Assembly (NCBI RefSeq): GCF_000336635.1 | Contig: NZ_AOLY01000005.1 | Coordinates: 105,758 to 169,757 of the forward strand | Source of the DNA: Haloarcula japonica DSM 6131 | GTDB taxonomy: Archaea > Halobacteriota > Halobacteria > Halobacteriales > Haloarculaceae | DNA: 64,000 nucleotides | Reading direction: 5' to 3' | In this document: piece after piece, positions 26,011-34,030 of the stretch | Numbering within the stretch: the first letter of the stretch is position 1 | Layout of the letters: the number at the start of each line of letters is the position of its first letter | The notes under the pieces: generated by a model | Told to the model about the DNA's origin: nothing | Seen by the model: only the letters and a program-made list of their open reading frames with translations | Databases searched by the model: none | Program-made: the position numbers and the translations under genes

Positions 26011-27219
26011 ATGGTCGAACTTCTCTTTGCCCTCGGTGTTCTGGTGGCTATCTTCGTCGGCTTCAACATCGGTGGCTCCTCTACGGGCGTCGCGTTCGGC
26101 CCCGCCGTCGGGTCGAACACGCTCTCGAAGCTCTCGGCGGCCGCCCTGATGACGATATTCGCCATGGCCGGCGGCCTCCTCGTGGGCCCCGCCGTCGTCA
26201 AGAGCCTGGGCAGTGACCTCGTCGCGACGCAGTTCTCGCCGCTCATCAGCATCGTCGTGCTGTTTTTCATCGGCGTCGCGCTGTTCCTCTCGAACGTGGT
26301 CGGCGTTCCGGCGTCAACATCGATGACCGCGGTCGGGGCCATCGCGGGGCTGGGACTGGCACGCGGCACGCTCAACGCCGCCCTGATGCTCGAAATCGTC
26401 TCGTGGTGGCTCGTCTCGCCGATCATCGCCTTCTGGGTCAGTGGCGTCATCGGCCGGTACTTCTACCCCCGTCTCGTCGAGTGGTTCGCCGTCTCACAGA
26501 GCGAGGGGTCGCTACTGGATTTCGACCGGTCTGGAGCCGTTCCCCGCCCGAGCCTGGGTGAAAACACGACGCCACGCGAGTTCGTCGGCACCGTCGTCGT
26601 CATCGGTATCGGCTGTTACATGGGCTTCTCGGCGGGGGCATCGAACGTCGCCAACGCCGTCGCACCGCTCGTGGGCAACGGCTCGCTGGACCTGTACCCG
26701 GCTATCTTGCTCGGCGGCGGCGCTATCGGCCTCGGTGCGTTCACCATCGCTCGCCGGACGATGGACACGGTCGGCAACGACCTGACCGACCTCCCGCTGG
26801 TCGCCGCAATCGTCGTCGCGGCAGTCGCCTCGACTATCGTCACCTTCCTCTCCGCGCTGGGTATCCCGGCGAGTTTCGTCATTATCGCCACGATGAGCAT
26901 CGTCGGACTCGGCTGGGGTCGTGCGACGCGAACGACGCGCCTCTCCGACACCGTGCAGGGAGAGGCTCCTGTCGCCTCCGTCGGTGCACTGACCACCGAC
27001 GCGGAAGCCGCGGACGCCCCGACTGTCGGCGGCAAGAAGGGGACGCCAAAGCAAGCAGAGACCGAACCCATCGGCGAGGAATCGCGGGATGACATCCCGT
27101 CAGCGTCGGATCTGTTCGAACCCGGGACTACTGCCAGAGTGATCTTCCTCCAGAACATCGTCCCCTCGATTGCGACGCTCGCTGCCTATCTGGTGTTCAA
27201 GTTCCTGCCGATCGCCTGA
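26011..27219 (+). CDS. PiT-family inorganic phosphate transporter
   Basis: A 402-residue membrane protein of about ten helices. It has the two inverted PiT signatures: GFNIGGSSTGVAFGPAVGSNTLS (about 16-38) and the second GASNVANAVAPLVG (about 210-223), with the D-x-x-N-type ends. It should import phosphate with a cation, probably Na+. A hydrophilic loop rich in Thr/Glu/Ala (about 320-365) precedes the last helix. No PhoU adjoins. Confidence 0.9.
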   Translation: MVELLFALGVLVAIFVGFNIGGSSTGVAFGPAVGSNTLSKLSAAALMTIFAMAGGLLVGPAVVKSLGSDLVATQFSPLISIVVLFFIGVALFLSNVVGVPASTSMTAVGAIAGLGLARGTLNAALMLEIVSWWLVSPIIAFWVSGVIGRYFYPRLVEWFAVSQSEGSLLDFDRSGAVPRPSLGENTTPREFVGTVVVIGIGCYMGFSAGASNVANAVAPLVGNGSLDLYPAILLGGGAIGLGAFTIARRTMDTVGNDLTDLPLVAAIVVAAVASTIVTFLSALGIPASFVIIATMSIVGLGWGRATRTTRLSDTVQGEAPVASVGALTTDAEAADAPTVGGKKGTPKQAETEPIGEESRDDIPSASDLFEPGTTARVIFLQNIVPSIATLAAYLVFKFLPIA

Positions 27220-27344
27220 GTGGTAATCGGCCCCGAACAACTGCCGTCAGTTTCCGACGAATCCCCGCGTTGTCCCTCATTATTTTGCACGGCCTAAAAC
27301 CGAAGGGCAAAGTCTAACAGGGCGGGGTTCGAACCAATCAGGTG

Positions 27345-27734
27345 ATGCCCACGGTAGAGTACCTTAACTACGAAGTAGTGGACGATAACGGCTGGGACAT
27401 GTACGACGACGACGTCTTCGCAGAGGCGTCAGATATGGACCTCGACGGTGAGGACTACGGGTCCCTCGAGGTGAACGAAGGCGAGTACATCCTGGAAGCC
27501 GCCGAGGCGCAGGGCTACGACTGGCCCTTCTCGTGTCGCGCCGGTGCCTGTGCGAACTGTGCCGCCATCGTTCTCGAAGGCGACATCGACATGGACATGC
27601 AGCAGATCCTCAGCGACGAGGAAGTCGAAGACAAGAACGTTCGCCTGACCTGTATCGGCAGCCCGGACGCCGACGAGGTCAAGATCGTCTACAACGCCAA
27701 GCACCTCGATTACCTGCAGAACCGCGTCATCTAA
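27345..27734 (+). CDS. Halophilic plant-type 2Fe-2S ferredoxin
   Basis: A 129-residue product (128 after Met removal) starting [10 protein letters not shown]. The ligand cluster is [15 protein letters not shown] with a fourth Cys in VRLTCIGSP. The ~25-residue acidic N-terminal insertion ([19 protein letters not shown]) is the hyperacidic domain known from halophilic ferredoxins, and the sequence matches the Haloarcula type as I remember it. It is the main electron acceptor for 2-oxoacid:ferredoxin oxidoreductases. An in-frame GTG at 27342 sits immediately before; I use the ATG because the known mature protein begins at Pro-Thr-Val. Confidence 0.95.
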   Translation: MPTVEYLNYEVVDDNGWDMYDDDVFAEASDMDLDGEDYGSLEVNEGEYILEAAEAQGYDWPFSCRAGACANCAAIVLEGDIDMDMQQILSDEEVEDKNVRLTCIGSPDADEVKIVYNAKHLDYLQNRVI

Positions 27735-27836
27735 CGCGGCTCCTGCAGCGCACTACACTTTCTTCTTCCAGCAGCAACTGCATCCGACAGCCGTCGTACC
27801 GGAACCATTAGGGGCACCCCTGTATTGCGTATAGCC

Positions 27837-28865
27837 GTGCTCGGGTCGATACCGGACCTGCTTCGGCTGGTCGCCGTCCCGGTGTTCGGGTGGGCGGCCT
27901 ACCGTGATGTGAAAACCCGCCGGGTGCCGAACCGGACCTGGACCCCGCTTGCTGCGCTGGCGGTCGTACTCCTGCTGTGGGACGCCTACTCCGTTTGGAC
28001 CGGCCCGACAGCGGTCGGCCAGCGCCTGTTTCTCATCAGGGTCGCGATCAGTCTCGGCTTCGTCATTCCGCTGTCGTACGGCTTCTGGCTCATCGGCGGC
28101 TTCGGCGGTGCTGACGCGAAGGCGTTCATGCTCGTCGCCGTTCTCTTTCCCGTCTATCCGGTGTACTACCTGCCCATACCAAGCGTCGCGCTCCCGCTCC
28201 AGCAGACCGCTATCGGCGTGTTCTCGCTGACGGTGCTCTCGAACACTGTGCTTGCCGGCGTCGTCTACCCGCTGGCCGTCGCCGCCGGAAACCTCGCCAG
28301 AGGACGGTTTTCGCTGGCGATGTTCATCGGGCGGCCCGTCGCCGCCGCCAGCGTCACCGAGGAGTACGGCCGGCTGCTCGAATCGCCCGACGGGTTCGAC
28401 CGCGGCGGCCTCGACCTTGATGCCCTCCGGATGTACCTCCAATGGCGCGGCTGCTCACTCGCTGATATTCGTGTCGACCCCGAGCAGCATCGGCGTCCGA
28501 TCTCTCTGCCGGCGGTCCCGAACGATCCCGGCGACGGCTCGCTGGCGACCGACGGTGGCGACCCGGTGGCCGGCGACGGGACGAACGGTCGTGATGACGG
28601 TACCACGGCGGAGGCCGTGACTGATGCCACCGACCAGATCGACGATCCGTGGGGTGCCGAGCGGTTTCTCGCGGACATCGACCACTCGGCCTACGGCACG
28701 TCGCCGGAGCAACTCCGTGATGGACTGGACGTGCTTGTCGAACAGGACGAGGTGTGGATTTCGCCGGGGATTCCGTTCCTCGTCCCGATGTTCGCCGGGC
28801 TTGTCGTTTCGCTCACCTACGGCGACGTGCTGTTCTCGCTGTTGCAGGCGGTCGGGCTGGCCTAA
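27837..28865 (+). CDS. Type IV prepilin/preflagellin peptidase (A24 family)
   Basis: A 342-residue membrane protein. The two catalytic aspartates of A24 peptidases are visible in [11 protein letters not shown] (about residue 24) and in [11 protein letters not shown] (GxxD motif, about 90-100). About six helices are followed by a hydrophilic domain (about 180-310) and a final helix. It should cleave class III signal peptides of pilins and archaellins inside the membrane. The long soluble insert before the last helix is unlike the short bacterial enzymes. I chose GTG at 27837; TTG at 27825 is an alternative. Confidence 0.82.
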   Translation: MLGSIPDLLRLVAVPVFGWAAYRDVKTRRVPNRTWTPLAALAVVLLLWDAYSVWTGPTAVGQRLFLIRVAISLGFVIPLSYGFWLIGGFGGADAKAFMLVAVLFPVYPVYYLPIPSVALPLQQTAIGVFSLTVLSNTVLAGVVYPLAVAAGNLARGRFSLAMFIGRPVAAASVTEEYGRLLESPDGFDRGGLDLDALRMYLQWRGCSLADIRVDPEQHRRPISLPAVPNDPGDGSLATDGGDPVAGDGTNGRDDGTTAEAVTDATDQIDDPWGAERFLADIDHSAYGTSPEQLRDGLDVLVEQDEVWISPGIPFLVPMFAGLVVSLTYGDVLFSLLQAVGLA

Positions 28866-28891
28866 CGGCAGTGTTTAATTTAGCACAAGCA

Positions 28892-29144
28892 CTTAACAGA
28901 GCCAGAAAGCCCCCGTGCTATCGGCTCCTGCGACTCGCTGCGCGCGCTTCGCGTGCTTGCGTCGTCGGAGCCGATAGCACGGCCCCTTTCAGTCCCATGC
29001 CAAGCCGGTTGGACAATCCAAATAGGCGGGACTGAAAGGGGGCGGCTGGCTGCACTCCTGCGGCTCGCTCCGGTCCTCGGTCGTTTCACTCTCTCCGTTC
29101 CTTACGTCGCCGGGGTTCGTGCAGCCAGCCGGGGCTTTCTGGCT
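28892..29144. repeat. Nested cloverleaf palindrome: three abutting hairpins inside an outer inverted repeat
   Basis: This fills most of the 396-base gene-free stretch 28866-29261. The outer stem 28901-28913 pairs perfectly with 29131-29143 (13 bp). Inside, with almost no unpaired bases between them, lie hairpin 1 (28913-28928 with 28967-28982, 16 bp, 38-base loop), hairpin 2 (28983-28996 with 29028-29041, 14 bp, 31-base loop) and hairpin 3 (29044-29055 with 29119-29130, 12 bp, 63-base loop). The loop of hairpin 2 has its own 5-bp stem TTGGA-caa-TCCAA. No coding potential. CTTAACAG occurs at 28892-28899 and again at 29163-29170. Confidence 0.85.
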
Positions 29145-29163
29145 GTTGAGAACTTCTAGTGGC

Positions 29164-29216
29164 TTAACAGTTGTTGGTAATACGGTTTCATTATTCAGAA
29201 TGGATACTGGAATTAG
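29164..29216 (+). repeat. Left inverted repeat of the toxin-antitoxin cassette
   Basis: It pairs with 30003-30055 in inverted orientation; by my alignment 46 of 53 positions agree, including a 17-base perfect core (GTTGGTAATACGGTTTC). It begins TTAACAG at the outer edge and ends CTGGAATTAG at the inner edge. Confidence 0.85.
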
Positions 29217-29225
29217 TAGTCTGAA

Positions 29226-29259
29226 CGAAACGGTTATGACTATCCCACTCTAAGTGGGA
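29226..29259 (+). promoter_or_regulatory. Promoter and palindromic operator of the toxin-antitoxin operon
   Basis: A BRE-like CGAAA (29226-29230) and a TATA-like GGTTATG follow in order. Then comes a perfect palindrome TCCCACT-cta-AGTGGGA (29243-29259), ending two bases before the antitoxin ATG at 29262. The TATA-to-ATG distance implies a leaderless mRNA. The palindrome overlaps the expected start site, where an AbrB-type antitoxin would repress its own operon. Confidence 0.7.
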
Positions 29260-29261
29260 AT

Positions 29262-29546
29262 ATGGCTAAGGTGGATTCAAAAGGTCGAATTGTCCTCCCA
29301 CAGGAGGTGCGAGAACGTCTTGGTATAAACCCCGGTACAGAGGTAGACATCCACGAAGAGGGCGGGAAAGCTATCGTTGAACCAGAAGACAACCCCGAAA
29401 AGATTATCGAACGCATGGAGCAACTCGTTGAAGAAACGTCTTCAGAACGTAGAGAGACGACCCCGCTCGACAGGGGAAGTGACCCAATTGCTCAGAAACA
29501 CAGAGACGCTGTTCGAAGAGGAGTGGAAGAAAACAGTGATGAGTGA
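29262..29546 (+). CDS. AbrB/SpoVT-fold antitoxin (VapB/MazE-like)
   Basis: A 94-residue protein. Residues 1-45 are a swapped-hairpin AbrB domain: VDSKGRIVLPQEVRERLGINPGTEVDI, the standard DNA-binding half. The C-terminal half (about 50-94) is charged and should wrap and inhibit the toxin. It overlaps the next gene by eight bases (ATGAGTGA), typical of toxin-antitoxin pairs. Codon use is visibly more AT-rich than the flanking chromosome, a sign of transfer. The pair is enclosed by inverted repeats. Confidence 0.88.
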   Translation: MAKVDSKGRIVLPQEVRERLGINPGTEVDIHEEGGKAIVEPEDNPEKIIERMEQLVEETSSERRETTPLDRGSDPIAQKHRDAVRRGVEENSDE

Positions 29547-30006
29547 CGTTGGTGGCCCGTATCTTTTCGATGTCGGTGTGATTGCACTTGCACACACAGA
29601 GGCTCCTGTTCGTGATGCAGCACTCTCATACGTCCGTGATGCCATCACTGGTGACATAGATGCCGTTGTCCCATATCCCACGCTGTTGGGCGCACACACT
29701 GTCCTGACGACGTACTACGGACGGTCAAATGCAGATGCGTCCCGACTGCTACAGAATTTTATGGACGCGAAACGAATCCATTGGTACGACGGGATGACCG
29801 AAGACATAGTTCAAGGAGCTTTTGCTCAGGCGAGTGAAGCCAATGTTGGTGGATGGGACGGGTACTATGCTCAGGTAGCGATTGACGAAGGGGTGGAGAC
29901 AGTTTTGACTATTGATGACGACTTCAAACGATTTGATGTGTTCGATACCGAAGTCATTCTTTCATCCGACGAATTTAGAGAACTGAACAGGTTCCTTGAA
30001 AACTAA
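29539..30006 (+). CDS. PIN-domain toxin (VapC-like ribonuclease)
   Basis: A 155-residue protein starting [22 protein letters not shown] acidic residues are visible: Asp in LFDVGV (about 11), the Glu/Asp pair around DGMTEDIV (about 95), and Asp in GGWDGYY and TIDDDF (about 115-133). The fold predicts a Mg2+-dependent RNase that cuts tRNA or rRNA unless bound by the antitoxin. The frame is open upstream to 29377, but the overlapping ATG at 29539 is the natural start. The right inverted repeat begins at its stop codon. Confidence 0.85.
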   Translation: MSDVGGPYLFDVGVIALAHTEAPVRDAALSYVRDAITGDIDAVVPYPTLLGAHTVLTTYYGRSNADASRLLQNFMDAKRIHWYDGMTEDIVQGAFAQASEANVGGWDGYYAQVAIDEGVETVLTIDDDFKRFDVFDTEVILSSDEFRELNRFLEN

Positions 30007-30055
30007 TTCCAGAAGTTACTCTGAATAACGAAACCGTATTACCAACTACTGTTAA
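30003..30055 (-). repeat. Right inverted repeat of the toxin-antitoxin cassette
   Basis: Inverted copy of 29164-29216. Its inner edge overlaps the toxin stop codon (TAA 30004-30006) and its outer edge is CTGTTAA at 30049-30055. No clear target-site duplication flanks the pair. Confidence 0.85.
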
Positions 30056-30122
30056 CGAAATATCGTTCCACCTGACCTCCTGTTGCAGAAGACCTATTTT
30101 GCGGACACGCCTCGGCCCGAGT

Positions 30123-30485
30123 ATGACCGACGTCGACCTCGCGTTCGACGAGCAGGAGTACATCCCGGCGGTCGCGCAGGACGCCGACACCGGTGAGGTG
30201 CTCATGCTCGCCTACGTCACCGAGGAAGCGCTCCGGAAGACCCGCGAGACGGGGGAGGCCCACTACTACTCGCGGAGCCGGGACGAACTCTGGCACAAAG
30301 GGGCCACGAGCGGCCACACGCAGGCCGTCGAGGAGGTGCGAGTCGACTGCGACGGGGACGCGCTGCTGTACATCGTCGACCAGGCTGGCGGGGCCTGCCA
30401 CACTGGCTACGAGTCCTGCTTCCACCGGACTGTCGACGGCGAGACGGTCGGTGAGCAAGTGTTCGACCCCGACGACGTGTACTGA
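30123..30485 (+). CDS. hisI: Phosphoribosyl-AMP cyclohydrolase HisI
   Basis: A 120-residue protein. The signature sequence is [39 protein letters not shown], then [29 protein letters not shown] with the Zn/Mg-binding Cys and Asp residues. It is the monofunctional archaeal form, without a HisE fusion. It opens the adenine ring of PR-AMP in histidine synthesis. Its stop TGA overlaps the ATG of the next gene by one base, so the two are co-transcribed. Confidence 0.95.
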   Translation: MTDVDLAFDEQEYIPAVAQDADTGEVLMLAYVTEEALRKTRETGEAHYYSRSRDELWHKGATSGHTQAVEEVRVDCDGDALLYIVDQAGGACHTGYESCFHRTVDGETVGEQVFDPDDVY

Positions 30486-31636
30486 TGGCTCGATCCGATA
30501 CCGATATCGAAATCAGCGCGGGAACCCCCGATTCGGTGGAACGCCTCGAACAGGCTGCCGAAGCCCACGAACGGGCACAGGCACGCGTCGAGGAAATCGG
30601 TGCGGACGCGCTCCGTGACTGCCGTGAGATCTACCGTGAACTGTGGAACCTGCTCGAGAGCTACGACGGCCGGGCGACCGGCGGTGGCGACTTCGAGGCG
30701 TTCATGGAGTTTCAGGGCCAGGTCGGGACGCTGACCGACGACCTCCCCGACGATCTGCCCGAGCGCGATACCTTCGAAGAGATCGACGATTTCCTCCAGC
30801 AACGGCGGCTCACCGAGGATGATTTCGAGCAGGCCCGCGAGATGCTGTCGCCCATCGGCGACCTCGTCGGGCGGTTGGCTGAACTCGACGACGCACGCGA
30901 GCAGTACAAGAAAGCTCGGACCGATGCGAACCGTCGACGCGGCGAACTGAGCGACCGCATCGACGACCTGGAACGCCTCCAGCGGCTCGGCGACGCCGAT
31001 CTCGATGCCCCGGTCGAGCGGCTCCGTGACCCTATCGAGCGCTACAACGACGCCGTCACCGAGGCGTTCACCGAGTTTCGGCGCAACACACCGGCCAGAG
31101 ACGCGCTGGCGGTTATCGAACGGGCGGACGCGTACCCGCTTGTCGAGTTCCGGCCCCCACCTTCGGAGCTACTGACGTACGTCCGCGAGCACGACGCCGG
31201 AACCGAGCCGATTCCGAAACTACTGGAGTTCGCCGACTACTCCGCCTCGAAACTGGACCACTACGTCGACGACGCCGCGGCGCTCCGGAGCGCCGTCGCC
31301 ACTCGGCAGACGTACCTTCGGCGTCTCGACGCTGAGCCGGTACGGATCGACTGGCCGCCGCCAGCGGCCAACGCCCTGCCGTGGTTTTGCCGCGAGTACC
31401 GCTCGGTCGTCGCCCGCTTCGCCGACGAGTCCGTCGTCGCAGCCCTACGGGAGGTGCGAGAACTCGCAGAGCGGGACGACTACGAACGGCTTCGGGAGAG
31501 CGCCGTCGCTCGTTCGGAACTCACAGAGACGGAGCGCGAGCGGCTGGCGAGCGGTGCTGTCGAGCAGGAACTGTCGGCCGCCCGCGAGGCCAGCGCGGCT
31601 ATCGAGGACGCGCTGGACACTTATTCGTCGCTGTAG
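30485..31636 (+). CDS. Coiled-coil haloarchaeal protein (DUF7118-like)
   Basis: A 383-residue soluble, strongly charged, nearly all-helical protein with long coiled-coil segments (about 15-65 and 125-185) and a shorter C-terminal one (about 320-380). I associate it with DUF7118 from memory. No signal peptide, membrane helix or catalytic motif. It is translationally coupled to hisI, a pairing whose meaning is unknown. Its 3' end overlaps the convergent mutase gene by 16 bases (31621-31636). Confidence 0.65.
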   Translation: MARSDTDIEISAGTPDSVERLEQAAEAHERAQARVEEIGADALRDCREIYRELWNLLESYDGRATGGGDFEAFMEFQGQVGTLTDDLPDDLPERDTFEEIDDFLQQRRLTEDDFEQAREMLSPIGDLVGRLAELDDAREQYKKARTDANRRRGELSDRIDDLERLQRLGDADLDAPVERLRDPIERYNDAVTEAFTEFRRNTPARDALAVIERADAYPLVEFRPPPSELLTYVREHDAGTEPIPKLLEFADYSASKLDHYVDDAAALRSAVATRQTYLRRLDAEPVRIDWPPPAANALPWFCREYRSVVARFADESVVAALREVRELAERDDYERLRESAVARSELTETERERLASGAVEQELSAAREASAAIEDALDTYSSL

Positions 31637-33000
31637 GTATTCGTCTGCTGGGTCGCTCTGCTGACCATCGTCTCGGCGAGTTCCTCGGCGCGGTCGAGCG
31701 TGCGCGCTTCTGCGTAGACGCGGACGACGGGTTCTGTGCCCGACGGTCGGGCAAGCACCCAGCCGTCACCGTAGTCGAGGCGGTAGCCGTCAGTCGTGTC
31801 CAGGTTGGCCGTCGCGTCGTTGGCGTGCGATTCGATGCCTTCGAGCATCGCCTCGCGCTCTTCTTCGGTCTCGTATTCGAGGTTCCGTCGGACGTTGTAG
31901 TAGTCGTCGTAGTCCGCGGCGACTTCGCTTGCGGGCCGGTCAGCGACGAGTTCGAGGAACTTCGCGGCGGTGAACGCACCGTCTCTGGCGATGCGGTAGT
32001 CGGGAAAGAGGATGCCGCCGTTGCCTTCGCCGGCAATCGCGACGTGGGTCCCCTCGTTTTGCAGTTTGCGGATGCGGCTGACGATGTACGTCGAGCCGAT
32101 GGGAGTGAGCGAGAGGGTCGCGCCGGCGTCCTCGACCACGTCGACCAGCCGCTGGGAGGCGTTGACCGCCGAGACGACGCCGTCGCCGGACTCGATTTTC
32201 GCCGCCGCGAGCGCGGCCAGCGCGGCGTCGCCCTCGATGTGGGTCCCTGTCTCGTCGACGAACATCCCGCGGTCGGCGTCGCCGTCGTGGGCGAATCCGA
32301 GGTCGGCGTCGGTCGCGCGGACGAACGCCCGGAGGTCTCCGAGGTTCTCGGCAACGGGTTCGGGGTCGCGGCCGGGGAAGTGGCCGTCGGGCTGGCTGTT
32401 GACGGTGTGGACCTCACAGCCGAGTTCGCGGAACAGGTCGGGGCTCGTGAGCGAGCCAGCCCCGTGGCCGGAGTCGACGACGATAGTGAGGTCGGCGTCG
32501 GCGATGCGGTCGCGGTCGACGGCAGCAAGCACCTGCTCGCGGTATCGGCGGCGGGCGCTCTCGATGGCGGTGTCTGATCCGACAGTCTCCCAGTCCGCGT
32601 AGCTCGGGGTGTCGTCCCGAAGCGACTGTTCGACGTGATCGAGCGTGCCCCGTGTCAGTTCGACACCGTCCGCACCGATGAGCTTCACGCCGTTGTACGC
32701 AGCCGGATTGTGGCTGGCCGTGACCATCACGCCCGGGACTCCCTCGCGCTCGCAATAGGCCTGCAGTCCCGGCGTCGGGACGATGCCGAGGCGGTCCACG
32801 TCGAAGCCGACCCCAGTCAGCCCGCTTGTCGCGGCGTTGATAAACGTCCGCCCGGTCGTCCGCGTGTCCCGGGCGATTGCGACGCGGTCGTGGTCGTCAC
32901 GCCAGACGTCCCCGGCGGCCTGTGCAACCCGAAGGACGTACCGTGGTGTCAGCTCATCGCCCGCGACACCTCGGACGCCGCTCGACCCGAACACTTGCAT
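31621..33000 (-). CDS. Phosphoglucosamine mutase/phosphomannomutase-family enzyme
   Basis: A 459-residue alpha-D-phosphohexomutase. The N-terminal substrate loop is GSSGVRG, the phosphoserine loop is TASHNPAAYNGVKL (about 88-101), the metal loop is FAHDGDADRGMFVD (about 226-239), and the C-terminal phosphate loop is RPSGTEPVVRVYAE. The family interconverts 6- and 1-phosphates of glucosamine, glucose or mannose. The length and archaeal loop pattern fit GlmM, needed for UDP-GlcNAc and surface glycans, but phosphomannomutase remains possible. Confidence 0.9.
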   Translation of the reverse strand: MQVFGSSGVRGVAGDELTPRYVLRVAQAAGDVWRDDHDRVAIARDTRTTGRTFINAATSGLTGVGFDVDRLGIVPTPGLQAYCEREGVPGVMVTASHNPAAYNGVKLIGADGVELTRGTLDHVEQSLRDDTPSYADWETVGSDTAIESARRRYREQVLAAVDRDRIADADLTIVVDSGHGAGSLTSPDLFRELGCEVHTVNSQPDGHFPGRDPEPVAENLGDLRAFVRATDADLGFAHDGDADRGMFVDETGTHIEGDAALAALAAAKIESGDGVVSAVNASQRLVDVVEDAGATLSLTPIGSTYIVSRIRKLQNEGTHVAIAGEGNGGILFPDYRIARDGAFTAAKFLELVADRPASEVAADYDDYYNVRRNLEYETEEEREAMLEGIESHANDATANLDTTDGYRLDYGDGWVLARPSGTEPVVRVYAEARTLDRAEELAETMVSRATQQTNTYSDE

Positions 33001-33086
33001 TCGAGCGAGTGTCTGAGGCGGAGGGGCTTAGGAATGTCGCTGTCTGAATCCAACAGTCATTAGCCCCGTGACCATCCAGTGAGCGT

Positions 33087-33638
33087 ATGGCAAACGACGC
33101 ACTCATCGCGGCGCTGCGAGACGCTGACGCCGTCAAATTCGGAGAGTTCGAGCTCTCCCACGGCGGCACGTCGAGCTACTACGTCGACAAGTACGTCTTC
33201 GAGACCGATCCCGACTGTCTGGACCGCATCGCCGGGGCCTTCGCCGAGCGTATCGCCGAGTGGGACACGGACGCCACACTCGCTGGCGTCGCCCTCGGCG
33301 CGGTCCCGCTAGTCGCGGTCACCAGTGTCGAAACCGGCATTCCCTACGTCATCGCCCGCAAGCAGGCCAAGGAGTACGGGACGGGCAACCGAATCGAGGG
33401 CGACCTGACCGACGGCGAGGAGGTCATCATCCTCGAAGACATCGCGACGACCGGCCAGAGCGCGGTCGACGCCGCCGAGGCGCTCCGCGAGGCCGGCGCT
33501 GTTGTCAACCGTGTCCTCGTCGTCGTCGACCGTGAGGAGGGGGCCACTGAGAACCTCGCCGACCACGACCTCGAACTGTCGTCGCTCGTGACCGCGTCGG
33601 ACCTGCTCGCCGACGCGCCCGACGACATCGACGTGTAA
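33087..33638 (+). CDS. pyrE: Orotate phosphoribosyltransferase
   Basis: A 183-residue type I phosphoribosyltransferase. [17 protein letters not shown] is the N-terminal substrate region, [17 protein letters not shown] the flexible catalytic loop, and [21 protein letters not shown] the PRPP-binding motif with the acidic pair. It converts orotate to OMP in pyrimidine synthesis. It diverges from the mutase gene and stands alone upstream of a glutaredoxin-like gene. Confidence 0.93.
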   Translation: MANDALIAALRDADAVKFGEFELSHGGTSSYYVDKYVFETDPDCLDRIAGAFAERIAEWDTDATLAGVALGAVPLVAVTSVETGIPYVIARKQAKEYGTGNRIEGDLTDGEEVIILEDIATTGQSAVDAAEALREAGAVVNRVLVVVDREEGATENLADHDLELSSLVTASDLLADAPDDIDV

Positions 33639-33723
33639 CACTGGCCGGAACGCTCTCGCCCCTGCACGGCCGGGACACACCACCGATGTGTTCTTGACGC
33701 TGGCTCGCTTACGAATGGGTGTA

Positions 33724-33972
33724 ATGGCCAATCTCGAACTCTACGAGCTCGAAGGCTGTCCGTACTGTGCAAAGGTAATCAAGAAACTCGACGAGCTGGG
33801 TCTCGACTACGAATCTCACATGGTTCCGCGGTCCCACGGCGAACGGACCGAAGTGAAGGAGGTCTCGGGCCAGACCGGTGTTCCGGTACTCGTTGACAAG
33901 GACAACGGCGTCGACGGGATGCCCGAATCCGACGATATCGTCGAGTACCTCGAAGAGACGTACGGGCAGTAG
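33724..33972 (+). CDS. Glutaredoxin-like protein
   Basis: An 82-residue thioredoxin-fold protein starting MANLELYELEGCPYC. The dithiol CPYC motif (residues 12-15), the cis-proline segment TGVPVLVDKD and the GMPESDDIVEYLEE helix match glutaredoxins. It should reduce disulfides; haloarchaea use gamma-glutamylcysteine rather than glutathione, so the in vivo partner may differ. A longer frame to 33688 adds only 12 residues and has no support. Confidence 0.9.
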   Translation: MANLELYELEGCPYCAKVIKKLDELGLDYESHMVPRSHGERTEVKEVSGQTGVPVLVDKDNGVDGMPESDDIVEYLEETYGQ

Positions 33973-34030
33973 ACCCGGCACTTGCGGTCTTTCTCGTTTT
34001 TAGCTTGCAGCGAAGACGGGAAGCGCCCGC

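Larger units (their letters stand above)
29164..30055 (+). mobile_element. Putative 892-base mobile toxin-antitoxin cassette lacking a transposase
   Basis: The 53-base inverted repeats, the AT-shifted base composition between them and the self-contained two-gene operon suggest a unit moved in trans by a transposase or recombinase encoded elsewhere, similar to a MITE carrying a passenger operon. No transposase gene is inside. It sits between core genes (prepilin peptidase and hisI). Confidence 0.6.

Noticed and set aside
31621-31636. 16-base convergent overlap between the coiled-coil gene and the mutase gene as a sign of misannotation
   Set aside because: Both C-terminal ends look genuine (RATQQTNTYSDE and IEDALDTYSSL). 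Short convergent overlaps occur repeatedly in this window.
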